This document shows positions 6,315-12,590 of a stretch of 12,590 nt of DNA, one piece after another. The notes below the pieces were generated by a model. It saw only the letters and a list, made by a program, of their open reading frames with translations, searched no databases and was not told the origin of the DNA. The stretch is from Chloroflexota bacterium (GTDB taxonomy: Bacteria > Chloroflexota > Anaerolineae > Promineifilales > Promineifilaceae). The position numbers and the translations under genes were made by a program. Numbering within the stretch: the first letter of the stretch is position 1; every line of letters begins with the position of its first letter. The DNA lies in contig CP070688.1 of the NCBI GenBank assembly GCA_020353135.1, positions 1,636,409-1,648,998 of the forward strand, read 5' to 3'.

Positions 6315-8630
6315 TCAACCAGCAATGTCCTTCAAATAGCGATAGAGGATGCCCATGACGGTGACTGGCTCCGTGTCGAATTCTTTCTGCCAATTGCGAG
6401 CCTGCCTGCTGCGGCTAATATGTAAGAAACGGCGAGCCCGGGTGATGCCTACATACAAGAGGCGCAAGCGTTCAGCAATTACCTCAATATGCGCTGATTC
6501 AGTTGCCGTTCGTCCGGGATAAAGCCTGTCCGCGCCTTGCAGAAGGTGGTGAAGCTGGGCTGTGGCCTCGGCCGCAGGGTCTCCGCCAATCATGGCCTCG
6601 ACACCAATGAAATGACCGTCCAGGTCACCTGGAATCCAGCGACTGTCTATGCCGACCAGGAAAACGGCGTCCCATTCCATGCCCTTGGCGCTGTGTTGGG
6701 TGGCCAATGTTATTCGACCCGGTTGGGGTGAGTAGCCGCTTTCACTAAGACCGCCGACGTGCAGACGGCGTCGGCCCTTGGCAATGTCGGACATTTGGGC
6801 GGCTAGTTCTGGCAGGCGCCAATCTGGTTGCAGGTCCCACCATTGACGGACGGCCGATGCAAGATGATAGGCCGTAGCAAGGTCAGCCTCGCGAATCTGT
6901 TGGTCATGGCGTCCATCATAGATGAACAGCTCATCGCTGAGCGACAGTATCAAATCGTCAACTGCCAGCGGCCTGTAGCGAAAAAGGGCGCTAATGAACT
7001 CGGCGAATCGACAGATCAAGGCGCCCTCATCTTCGTTCGTGACCCCGGCAGGCAAGGCGCCGGTCCTCTGAACATCGGACTCTGCGTAGAGCAGGAGTTC
7101 TGGCCGGTGGACGCTTCTTAGAATAGCCTGGATGCGTCCATGATCAACATCTGCAGCAATTCGTACGACCGCGTGGCCCAAATCGACCAGCGAGGCGTAG
7201 ACGCCCTCGAGCGCCTTCTTGTCAAGCGGGTCGGCCATGAGGGCAAGTAGCCAATGCAGCGCGGAGGCAATCTCGCGAACGCGACTTCCGCCACGCAAAA
7301 GATTGTCATATTCAGCGTCGAGAATGTCGAGCAGATCGGCCGTCTTGTGGCCAGTGTCGTTGGTTGGCGTAAGAATGGCAACGGTGTGTCCCGGTTGCTG
7401 CCTAGCATATTTGGCTGCCAGACGGGCCACAGCTGGCAACTCTTCCTCCTCTCGGTGCCGGTAGGCCTTTATAAAAACAGCCGCTTCAGCATCAGGCGGA
7501 TTGGGTTGAGCATCCCCGGGTGGTGTAGGTAGGATTTCCTGTCGACGAAATGCATTGGCCCTTACCTCGTGCACCGGATGACTCTCGCTGACCCATTTCA
7601 CCAGTAGGTTAGCGGCACCGTAAATACGTGGAGCGCAACGGCCGGAGTTTGGCAATGGAAGAGCGACTACTTCCGGCATCTCCATAAATGCATTGAAATG
7701 ACGTGGATGGGCAGAGGTGAATGTGCTGGTAATCGCCTGGTTCGGATCGCCCACCCGCACCCAGTTCCCCTCGGGCCCGGCCAGCTTCGAAAGCAGAATC
7801 TCCTGCAATGGCACGCTGTCCTGAGCCTCGTCTTCGAGCAAAAAGGGCCAACGGTTACGGAACTCGTCAGAAACATCCGGGCGATTCACAAGAGTCTCGG
7901 CTGCCCGCCAAATCAGGTCGTCAAAGTCGGAGGCGCCAAGGCGGTCCAACGCTGACTGATAGCGCTCGTAAATGCCGGTCAAGATATGCAGTAGGGCTAG
8001 ATGAGCGTCCGCCTCGTTTGCGACCGCGTTTCTATCGCCCAGAAAATCGTCGCCGGCGACCATTTCACCGCCAACCTGAGTCCGTAATTGCCGCCGAATA
8101 GCTTTGGCCGTGTAGCGGTGATTCTTTGCATCACGAATGAATGTGCGAGCAGTCGATTCGAGCACGTGTCGCCAGCGTACGCGAATCTGCGGCCGATCGT
8201 CGGCCAGCAATCCATGCCATAATTGAGGGTTGGCCTCTATCCAGCTATCCGTTGCGTGAGCCATCAGATTCATGGTCTGAGGCTCATCTAGTACAATGGG
8301 ACCCTCGTCGCCGCCAGCCGAGCCGCCCGCGCTTATACGAATGATTTCCAGGGCCAGGCTATGCAGCGTTCGGACATCATAACCGGCGAGCGGCAAGCCG
8401 TCTTCGCCAAGTCGCTGGCGAATCCTTGCCCGAAACGTTTCAACGCCGGAATTAAGATAAGTCACGATCAGTACTTGTTGACCCTCGGCCACGTTGAGCC
8501 GCTCATTTCTGATCAGCTCGCCGGCCAATATCGAGAGGGTGAACGTCTTTCCACTTCCAGGGACCGCACTGACGGCCATGCGACCGCCGCGATATTCAAG
8601 GATCTTGCGTTGAGCGGGCCTCAATTTCAT
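6315..8630 (-). CDS. UvrD/Rep-type superfamily I DNA helicase
   Basis: This 771-residue protein is an ATP-driven single-stranded DNA translocase and 3'-5' helicase by family. The motifs run in order: Q motif around LRPAQRKIL (3-11, Q7), Walker A AVPGSGKT (22-29), motif Ia around VLIVTYLNSG (53-62), motif II EDEAQDS (266-272), motif III VGDPNQAI (293-300), motif IV LPNSGRCAP (326-334), motif V TLATQHSAKGMEWD (641-654) and motif VI RLRLLYVGITRARR (721-734). All catalytic residues seem intact. Motif IV reads N-S-G-R in place of the usual N-Y-R-S, and motif III continues into TSTFTSA rather than the Y-x-F-R-G-A of Rep, UvrD and PcrA. It therefore belongs to a divergent UvrD-like branch, and I give no gene symbol. 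No nuclease domain is evident. The ATG at 8630 starts right at the Q-motif region with no Shine-Dalgarno site; a -10 box 7 nt upstream suggests a leaderless mRNA. Its link to the two ATPase genes downstream may be only positional. Confidence 0.95.
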   Translation of the reverse strand: MKLRPAQRKILEYRGGRMAVSAVPGSGKTFTLSILAGELIRNERLNVAEGQQVLIVTYLNSGVETFRARIRQRLGEDGLPLAGYDVRTLHSLALEIIRISAGGSAGGDEGPIVLDEPQTMNLMAHATDSWIEANPQLWHGLLADDRPQIRVRWRHVLESTARTFIRDAKNHRYTAKAIRRQLRTQVGGEMVAGDDFLGDRNAVANEADAHLALLHILTGIYERYQSALDRLGASDFDDLIWRAAETLVNRPDVSDEFRNRWPFLLEDEAQDSVPLQEILLSKLAGPEGNWVRVGDPNQAITSTFTSAHPRHFNAFMEMPEVVALPLPNSGRCAPRIYGAANLLVKWVSESHPVHEVRANAFRRQEILPTPPGDAQPNPPDAEAAVFIKAYRHREEEELPAVARLAAKYARQQPGHTVAILTPTNDTGHKTADLLDILDAEYDNLLRGGSRVREIASALHWLLALMADPLDKKALEGVYASLVDLGHAVVRIAADVDHGRIQAILRSVHRPELLLYAESDVQRTGALPAGVTNEDEGALICRFAEFISALFRYRPLAVDDLILSLSDELFIYDGRHDQQIREADLATAYHLASAVRQWWDLQPDWRLPELAAQMSDIAKGRRRLHVGGLSESGYSPQPGRITLATQHSAKGMEWDAVFLVGIDSRWIPGDLDGHFIGVEAMIGGDPAAEATAQLHHLLQGADRLYPGRTATESAHIEVIAERLRLLYVGITRARRFLHISRSRQARNWQKEFDTEPVTVMGILYRYLKDIAG

Positions 8631-8637
8631 AGCCAGG

Positions 8638-8646
8638 AGTATACCA
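8638..8646 (-). promoter_or_regulatory. Extended -10 promoter of the helicase gene, likely leaderless
   Basis: The minus strand reads TGGTATACT, an extended -10 element (TGn plus TATACT). Seven bases separate it from the ATG at 8630, which puts the expected transcription start on or next to the A of the start codon. No good -35 is seen at 16-18 nt, as often tolerated with an extended -10. No Shine-Dalgarno site precedes the ATG. Confidence 0.45.
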
Positions 8647-8663
8647 GAATCCCCTAAGACTTA

Positions 8664-8692
8664 TTGTCTTGGCGGAGCGATGGTAAGATAAT
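8664..8692 (+). promoter_or_regulatory. Sigma70-type promoter of the glycosidase-kinase genes, likely leaderless
   Basis: TTGTCT (8664-8669, 4 of 6 to TTGACA) and GATAAT (8687-8692, 5 of 6 to TATAAT) are separated by exactly 17 nt. Seven bases then lead to ATG at 8700, so the expected mRNA start falls at that ATG. This is the same geometry as the opposing helicase promoter. It argues that the in-frame TTG at 8664 is the -35 box and not a start codon. Confidence 0.5.
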
Positions 8693-8699
8693 GCTGGTA

Positions 8700-10490
8700 A
8701 TGAGCAAGTGGTTAATACTTTGCATGATTGGACTGATCATGTTGGCTCCATTCTTCGTACCGGAGCCACTTGTCGCCCAGACCACACCCGATGGGCGATT
8801 TGGAATGACTGAAGTGTTTTGGCTACCTGACGAAGCTAGAGATCTAGGCGTAGGTTGGGAGCGTATATTGTTCTACTGGCGCGAGCTGCAGCCGGAAGGC
8901 CCCGGCGACTGGAATACGTTGCATGTTCGAGAAGAATGGCTCGCCCAGGCAAACGCCCAAGGACGGACGATCGTAGGATTGATTAAGAATACGGCTCCAT
9001 GGGCATCGCTTGATGGGACAGAAGCTGGCGTGCCGAAGGGATTGTATTTATCGCTTGATGATCCGGACAACTTGTGGGCCGGGTTCGTGCAGCGCCTGGC
9101 CGAGTACTACAGTGCGCGTAACGTTCACCACTGGATCATATGGAATGAGCCAGAGATTGAGGCTGGAGTTTACGGTTTTGAGTTTGCCGGAACAGTGGCC
9201 GACTACTACCAAATGCTGAAAAGCGCGTATATGGTTGTTAAAGAGGTTGATCCTCAGGCGGTAGTTCATTTGGCTGGCTTGACCTGGTGGCATGACCCAA
9301 CATTCCTGGATCAACTGCTGGCGCTGGCTGCGGAAGATCCAGGGTCGGCCGACAATGACTACTTCTTTGATGTGATCTCTTTGCACATCTATTTTCGCAC
9401 TGAAACGGTGAAAACGATTATTGACGAGGTAAACGTCATTCAGGAGCGCTACGGTCTCGAGAAGCCCATCTGGATTAACGAGACGAATGCACCGCCAAAC
9501 CGCGATCCTGAGTGGCCAGTCGATCGCCCAAGATTTGACGTCGATCTTGAGCAGCAGGCGTGGTTTGTCTTGCAGGCGATGGCTCTCGGTTTTGCCAGCG
9601 GCGCCGAGCGCATCAGCGTCTACAAATTGCTCGACATTCACTTGCCGCCTGGCGGCGAATCTTTTGGATTGGTACGGCCGGATTACAGTCGGCGGCCAGC
9701 TTACGATGCCTATAAGCTGGCGACAAGTTGCTTTGGCTTGTTCAAGGCGGTTACACTTGAGGAGGATCCGGTGTCGTTTCACGTGGCTTTCGAGCGCCCG
9801 GCCGGTCTAAGTCACATTGCCTGGTCGCGCACGATTACGGCAACTACGGTTCAGATTACAGCCAATTCCGATTCGGCGAAACTAATCAGCTGGACGGAAG
9901 CGCCGATTCAAGTGGAACCGATCGATGGCTCCTATTTGCTGGAGTTGCCAGGACAGCGTTGTCGTGATGATTGCATCATAGGTGGTGAACCAGTCCTCCT
10001 GGTAGAAGAATACGGAGGTCGGAATCATGTGGAACAATGCATTACTTGGGCGAAAGATCGTCTGACATCACACGACTCGACAGAAGATTCTGAGCTACGT
10101 TCGATTCCAGAATCGCCCGACCTGCGGCTTGAGGAAAGAGTGTGGGAGACGAATGCCACAGTCCCTCCAGTGGCGCCGGCAACGCCGGTAGCTGCTCAAA
10201 TCGCGATTCCAACGATGACGCCCACTGGTGTTGGAACGACGACTAGCGGACAGGCGATATCGGTGCAGCCCCACCAAAACTCCGTAGCAGCAGAGGCGAT
10301 GGCATCGCCAACTGTGACGTCGGCAGAGCCTGAAAGCGTGCCCGTCGCAACCCTAGGCGACGCAGGCAACGAGGCTCAAGAGAGTGAAGCCTTAAGTGAA
10401 ACCATTGGATTATGGTTTATTGGGGCCGGAATAGGTGTTGCGCTGGGAATGGCGTTCTACTGGCGACGACATATGTGGCGACATCACTAG
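8700..10490 (+). CDS. Secreted, C-terminally anchored clan GH-A-like glycoside hydrolase
   Basis: Counted from ATG 8700, this is a 596-residue protein. Residues 1-26 are a signal peptide (MSK, a hydrophobic core, cleavage near LVA-Q). Residues 30-340 look like a clan GH-A TIM barrel. WIIWNEPE (145-152) carries the Asn-Glu-Pro acid/base signature (E150), and PIWINETN (256-263) at a later strand end fits the nucleophile (E261). A beta-rich accessory domain follows (about 345-440). Next is a Ser/Thr/Pro/Ala-rich linker (about 485-565), then one membrane span (about 569-588) and a basic tail (RRHMWRHH). The enzyme should sit outside the cell, tethered to the membrane. The fold resembles GH39/GH5-type enzymes, but the exact family and substrate cannot be told. 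Earlier in-frame starts are TTG 8664, inside the -35 box, and ATG 8691, which is possible. The gene is followed after 14 nt by the kinase gene, probably co-transcribed. Confidence 0.88.
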   Translation: MSKWLILCMIGLIMLAPFFVPEPLVAQTTPDGRFGMTEVFWLPDEARDLGVGWERILFYWRELQPEGPGDWNTLHVREEWLAQANAQGRTIVGLIKNTAPWASLDGTEAGVPKGLYLSLDDPDNLWAGFVQRLAEYYSARNVHHWIIWNEPEIEAGVYGFEFAGTVADYYQMLKSAYMVVKEVDPQAVVHLAGLTWWHDPTFLDQLLALAAEDPGSADNDYFFDVISLHIYFRTETVKTIIDEVNVIQERYGLEKPIWINETNAPPNRDPEWPVDRPRFDVDLEQQAWFVLQAMALGFASGAERISVYKLLDIHLPPGGESFGLVRPDYSRRPAYDAYKLATSCFGLFKAVTLEEDPVSFHVAFERPAGLSHIAWSRTITATTVQITANSDSAKLISWTEAPIQVEPIDGSYLLELPGQRCRDDCIIGGEPVLLVEEYGGRNHVEQCITWAKDRLTSHDSTEDSELRSIPESPDLRLEERVWETNATVPPVAPATPVAAQIAIPTMTPTGVGTTTSGQAISVQPHQNSVAAEAMASPTVTSAEPESVPVATLGDAGNEAQESEALSETIGLWFIGAGIGVALGMAFYWRRHMWRHH

Positions 10491-10504
10491 ATTGAGTTAG
10501 ACAG

Positions 10505-12590
10505 ATGACCGACCTAATTGGAAAGACGCTGGGCAAGTACCAGATTGTAGTCAGAGTAGGTCGAGGCGGCATGGCCAGGGTATACAAAGCCTATCAAGCC
10601 AGCCTCGATCGGTACGTTGCCCTCAAAGTCCTTCACACGCATCTGGCTGAGGAGGCCAATTTCGTGGAGCGGTTTGAGCGCGAGGCGACGGCCGTCGCCA
10701 GGTTGCGCCATCCCGGTATCGTGCAGGTGTTCGACTATGACGTGGAAGAAGATTACTACTACATCGTCATGGAGTTCATCGAAGGACCAACGTTAAAGGC
10801 TGAGCTGAGCGAACGCGCCAAACGAAAGGCTGAATCCGAGCAGAATATCTTCACGTTTGACGAGATCGGATTATTGTTGTCTGCGCTGGCCGACGCCATA
10901 GATTACGCGCACGGGCGTGGTATGGTACATCGTGACCTGAAGCCGGGAAATATCATGTTCACGGTTGACGGAGAGGCGTTGCTGACCGATTTCGGGCTGG
11001 CGAGAATTGCCTATGCCAGCCGGCACACCCAGACGGGCGCGCTTTCTGGTACGCCGGCCTACATGGCTCCAGAGCAGGTACAAGGCGGCCACGTAGATGG
11101 GCGTACCGACATATACTCGCTGGGTGTCGTCACCTTCGAACTGCTGACCGGGCAAGTTCCTTTTACGGCCGACACATCCTACGGAATCATGACCAAGCAT
11201 GTAACCGACGATGTGCCCTCCATTATCGGGCTGAATCCCGATGTGACGTCCGAGATTGAAGCAACCGTCCTGAAGGCGATGAGCAAGGATCCAGCTTTGC
11301 GATATGGCAGCGCCAGTGAATTCGCCGAGGCGCTGCGGGAAGCGGTTGGTTTGCCGGCCTCTGTAAGGAGCAGCGGAAACCTATTTTCTCCGGTGGCAAC
11401 GCTGGCCGACAGTCAGGAGATGCTGCCCGTTTCAACCCATGCCGGTCCACGAACCTCAAGTTATTCAAGGCTAACCAGTCCTTATCGCGGCTTGTACGCA
11501 TTTCGAGAAGAAGATGCGCCATACTTCTTTGGTCGGGAAGCTTTTACAGAGAGATTGGTCAGCACGCTGGGCCAGAGGTCGATGGCTGCCGTTATTGGCC
11601 CGTCTGGCAGTGGCAAGTCATCAGTCGTATTTGCCGGCTTACTGCCGGCCTTGCGAGGTCAGTCAGATGTCTGCCTATTCGAAACGCGACCCGGTGGCCA
11701 ACCCTTCAATTCCCTGGCCGACGCCCTATTAACCGTGCTAGAACCTGAAATCAGCGAAACCGCTCGGCTACTCGAGGTGAAGCAACTGGCTAAAGCTTTG
11801 AAGGAAAAGCAGTTGCTCTTGTCGGAAGTGATAGGGCGTATCGCTCAAAAAGATAGCAACGGGCAGCATCAGGTTCTAATCGTCGACCAATTTGAGGAAC
11901 TGTACACGCTGTGTACAGACGACACTGTCCGACATAGTTTTCCAAACACTCTGTTTGAGGCGGTGCACTCCAGCCGTGAGGCCGGCAGCCCGAATCTGGG
12001 ATTGGTCTTGACTCTTCGCGCCGATTTCATGGGGCAGGCATTAACCGACCGGCCGTTTGCGGATGCACTTCAGGAGTCTGACGTGAAGTTGGGGCCCATG
12101 ACTCGAGCCGAACTTGGCAGAGCGATCGAGAGTCCCGCGGCGAAGAAGAATGTGGTGTACGAGGCGGGCCTCGTCGATCGTATCCTCGACGACGTTGGCG
12201 ATGAACCGGGGAATCTACCGCTGCTTGAATTCGCGCTGACATTGCTGTGGGAGCGCCGAACTGGCCGAAGACTCACGCATGCGGCCTATGAAGCCATTGG
12301 CCGGGTGGAGGGCTCCCTGGCGCGCTATGCCGATGAAGTGTATGAACAGCTCTCGCCCGAGGAACAGAGACTGGCGAAGACCGTATTCACGCAGATGGTC
12401 CGCCCAGGCGAGGGCACTGAAGACACACGCAGGCTGGCGACCCGAAGCGAATTGGGCTATGAGGAGTGGGAACTCGCGCAGCGATTGGCGGACGCGCGCC
12501 TGGTCGTGACGGGGCGCACGGCCGAAGGTGAACAGACCGTAGAAGTCGTGCATGAAGCGCTGATCCGCGGCTGGGGTCGTCTACGAGAGT
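10505..12590 (+). CDS. Ser/Thr protein kinase fused to nSTAND1-type NTPase (3' end cut by window)
   Basis: The open frame runs 695 codons from ATG 10505 to the window edge without a stop; an in-frame TGA at 10493 and no other start codon after it fix this start. Residues 10-280 are a Hanks-type kinase: glycine loop GRGGMARV (19-26), VALK with K41, HRDLKPGN (142-149, catalytic D144), DFG (162-164), and GTPAYMAPE (182-190) ending the activation segment. All catalytic residues are present. A linker (about 285-325) leads to the STAND NTPase: YFFGRE (340-345), Walker A GPSGSGKS (365-372), Walker B VLIVDQFEEL (457-466), then LTLRADF (502-508), GNLPLLEFAL (569-578) and VVHEALIRGW (681-690). These are hallmarks of the nSTAND1 family found next to kinase or WD40 domains. 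The missing C-terminus would usually hold WD40 or similar sensor repeats, perhaps a membrane span; that is inference. The 14-nt gap after the glycosidase gene suggests one operon. Confidence 0.93.
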   Translation, partial: MTDLIGKTLGKYQIVVRVGRGGMARVYKAYQASLDRYVALKVLHTHLAEEANFVERFEREATAVARLRHPGIVQVFDYDVEEDYYYIVMEFIEGPTLKAELSERAKRKAESEQNIFTFDEIGLLLSALADAIDYAHGRGMVHRDLKPGNIMFTVDGEALLTDFGLARIAYASRHTQTGALSGTPAYMAPEQVQGGHVDGRTDIYSLGVVTFELLTGQVPFTADTSYGIMTKHVTDDVPSIIGLNPDVTSEIEATVLKAMSKDPALRYGSASEFAEALREAVGLPASVRSSGNLFSPVATLADSQEMLPVSTHAGPRTSSYSRLTSPYRGLYAFREEDAPYFFGREAFTERLVSTLGQRSMAAVIGPSGSGKSSVVFAGLLPALRGQSDVCLFETRPGGQPFNSLADALLTVLEPEISETARLLEVKQLAKALKEKQLLLSEVIGRIAQKDSNGQHQVLIVDQFEELYTLCTDDTVRHSFPNTLFEAVHSSREAGSPNLGLVLTLRADFMGQALTDRPFADALQESDVKLGPMTRAELGRAIESPAAKKNVVYEAGLVDRILDDVGDEPGNLPLLEFALTLLWERRTGRRLTHAAYEAIGRVEGSLARYADEVYEQLSPEEQRLAKTVFTQMVRPGEGTEDTRRLATRSELGYEEWELAQRLADARLVVTGRTAEGEQTVEVVHEALIRGWGRLRE

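Noticed and set aside
39..8630. Reading helicase plus two ATPases as a known defence operon
   Set aside because: No nuclease, toxin or phage-sensing effector is seen, the helicase is set apart by a gap with its own promoter signals, and the set does not match a defence system I recognise.
8635..8639. AGGAG on the plus strand resembling a Shine-Dalgarno site
   Set aside because: It is 24 nt or more from any plus-strand start of the glycosidase gene and overlaps the minus-strand -10 box.
8361..8657. A 98-codon plus-strand frame antisense to the helicase N-terminus
   Set aside because: It overlaps the Walker A coding region of the helicase on the other strand and has no independent support.
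9048..9782. A 244-codon open frame on the minus strand opposite the glycosidase gene
   Set aside because: It lies wholly inside a gene with signal peptide and catalytic motifs, its product shows no recognisable domain, and no promoter or ribosome site supports it.
1..12590. CRISPR arrays, tRNA/rRNA genes, insertion sequences, attachment sites
   Set aside because: I looked for spaced direct repeats, terminal inverted repeats, transposase motifs and RNA-gene landmarks and saw none; coding sequence fills nearly the whole window.

Overview
The window holds five protein-coding genes packed with almost no spacer. Three lie on the minus strand (8630 down to 39) and two on the plus strand (8700 to the window end), diverging from a short shared promoter region at about 8631-8699. 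I see no RNA genes, CRISPR arrays, insertion sequences or long repeats. The base composition is moderately GC-rich by eye. The gene content is typical of large multicellular-type or filamentous bacteria with many STAND NTPases and Ser/Thr kinases. It includes a protein kinase fused to an nSTAND-type NTPase, a signal-peptide/TM-anchored beta-propeller ATPase, and a glycosidase with a Ser/Thr/Pro linker and a C-terminal anchor. My best guess is a Chloroflexota member (Anaerolineae or Caldilineae-like). This is inferred from style of content, not from a marker gene.

Minus strand, in transcription order. (1) A UvrD/Rep-type superfamily I DNA helicase (8630-6315) with all core motifs. (2) After a 101-nt gap with its own candidate promoter and a perfect 15-bp palindrome, a cytosolic AAA/STAND-like ATPase with a C-terminal OmpR-type winged-helix DNA-binding domain (6213-4897). 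(3) Only 10 nt later, a 1615-residue membrane protein (4886-39). It has a signal peptide, about 15-16 beta-propeller blade units with Ca-binding DxDxDG loops outside, one membrane span, then a cytosolic helical region, an Ig/CARDB-like domain, a second ATPase of the same kind and a terminal winged helix.

Plus strand. (4) A secreted, C-terminally anchored clan GH-A-like glycosidase (8700-10490). (5) After 14 nt, a Ser/Thr protein kinase fused to an nSTAND1 NTPase (10505 to beyond the window end); its C-terminal sensor or repeat part is not seen.

The most interesting unit is the pair (2)+(3). Two adjacent, clearly related P-loop ATPases share several signature motifs. One is a transmembrane receptor-like protein and the other carries a DNA-binding output domain. 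A plausible but unproven model is a two-protein surface-to-promoter signalling system, in which the membrane ATPase senses through its propeller and partners with the soluble ATPase-transcription factor. That factor may bind the palindrome in front of its own gene. With the kinase-nSTAND protein, three STAND/AAA-like ATPases occur in 12.6 kb, each with a different output.
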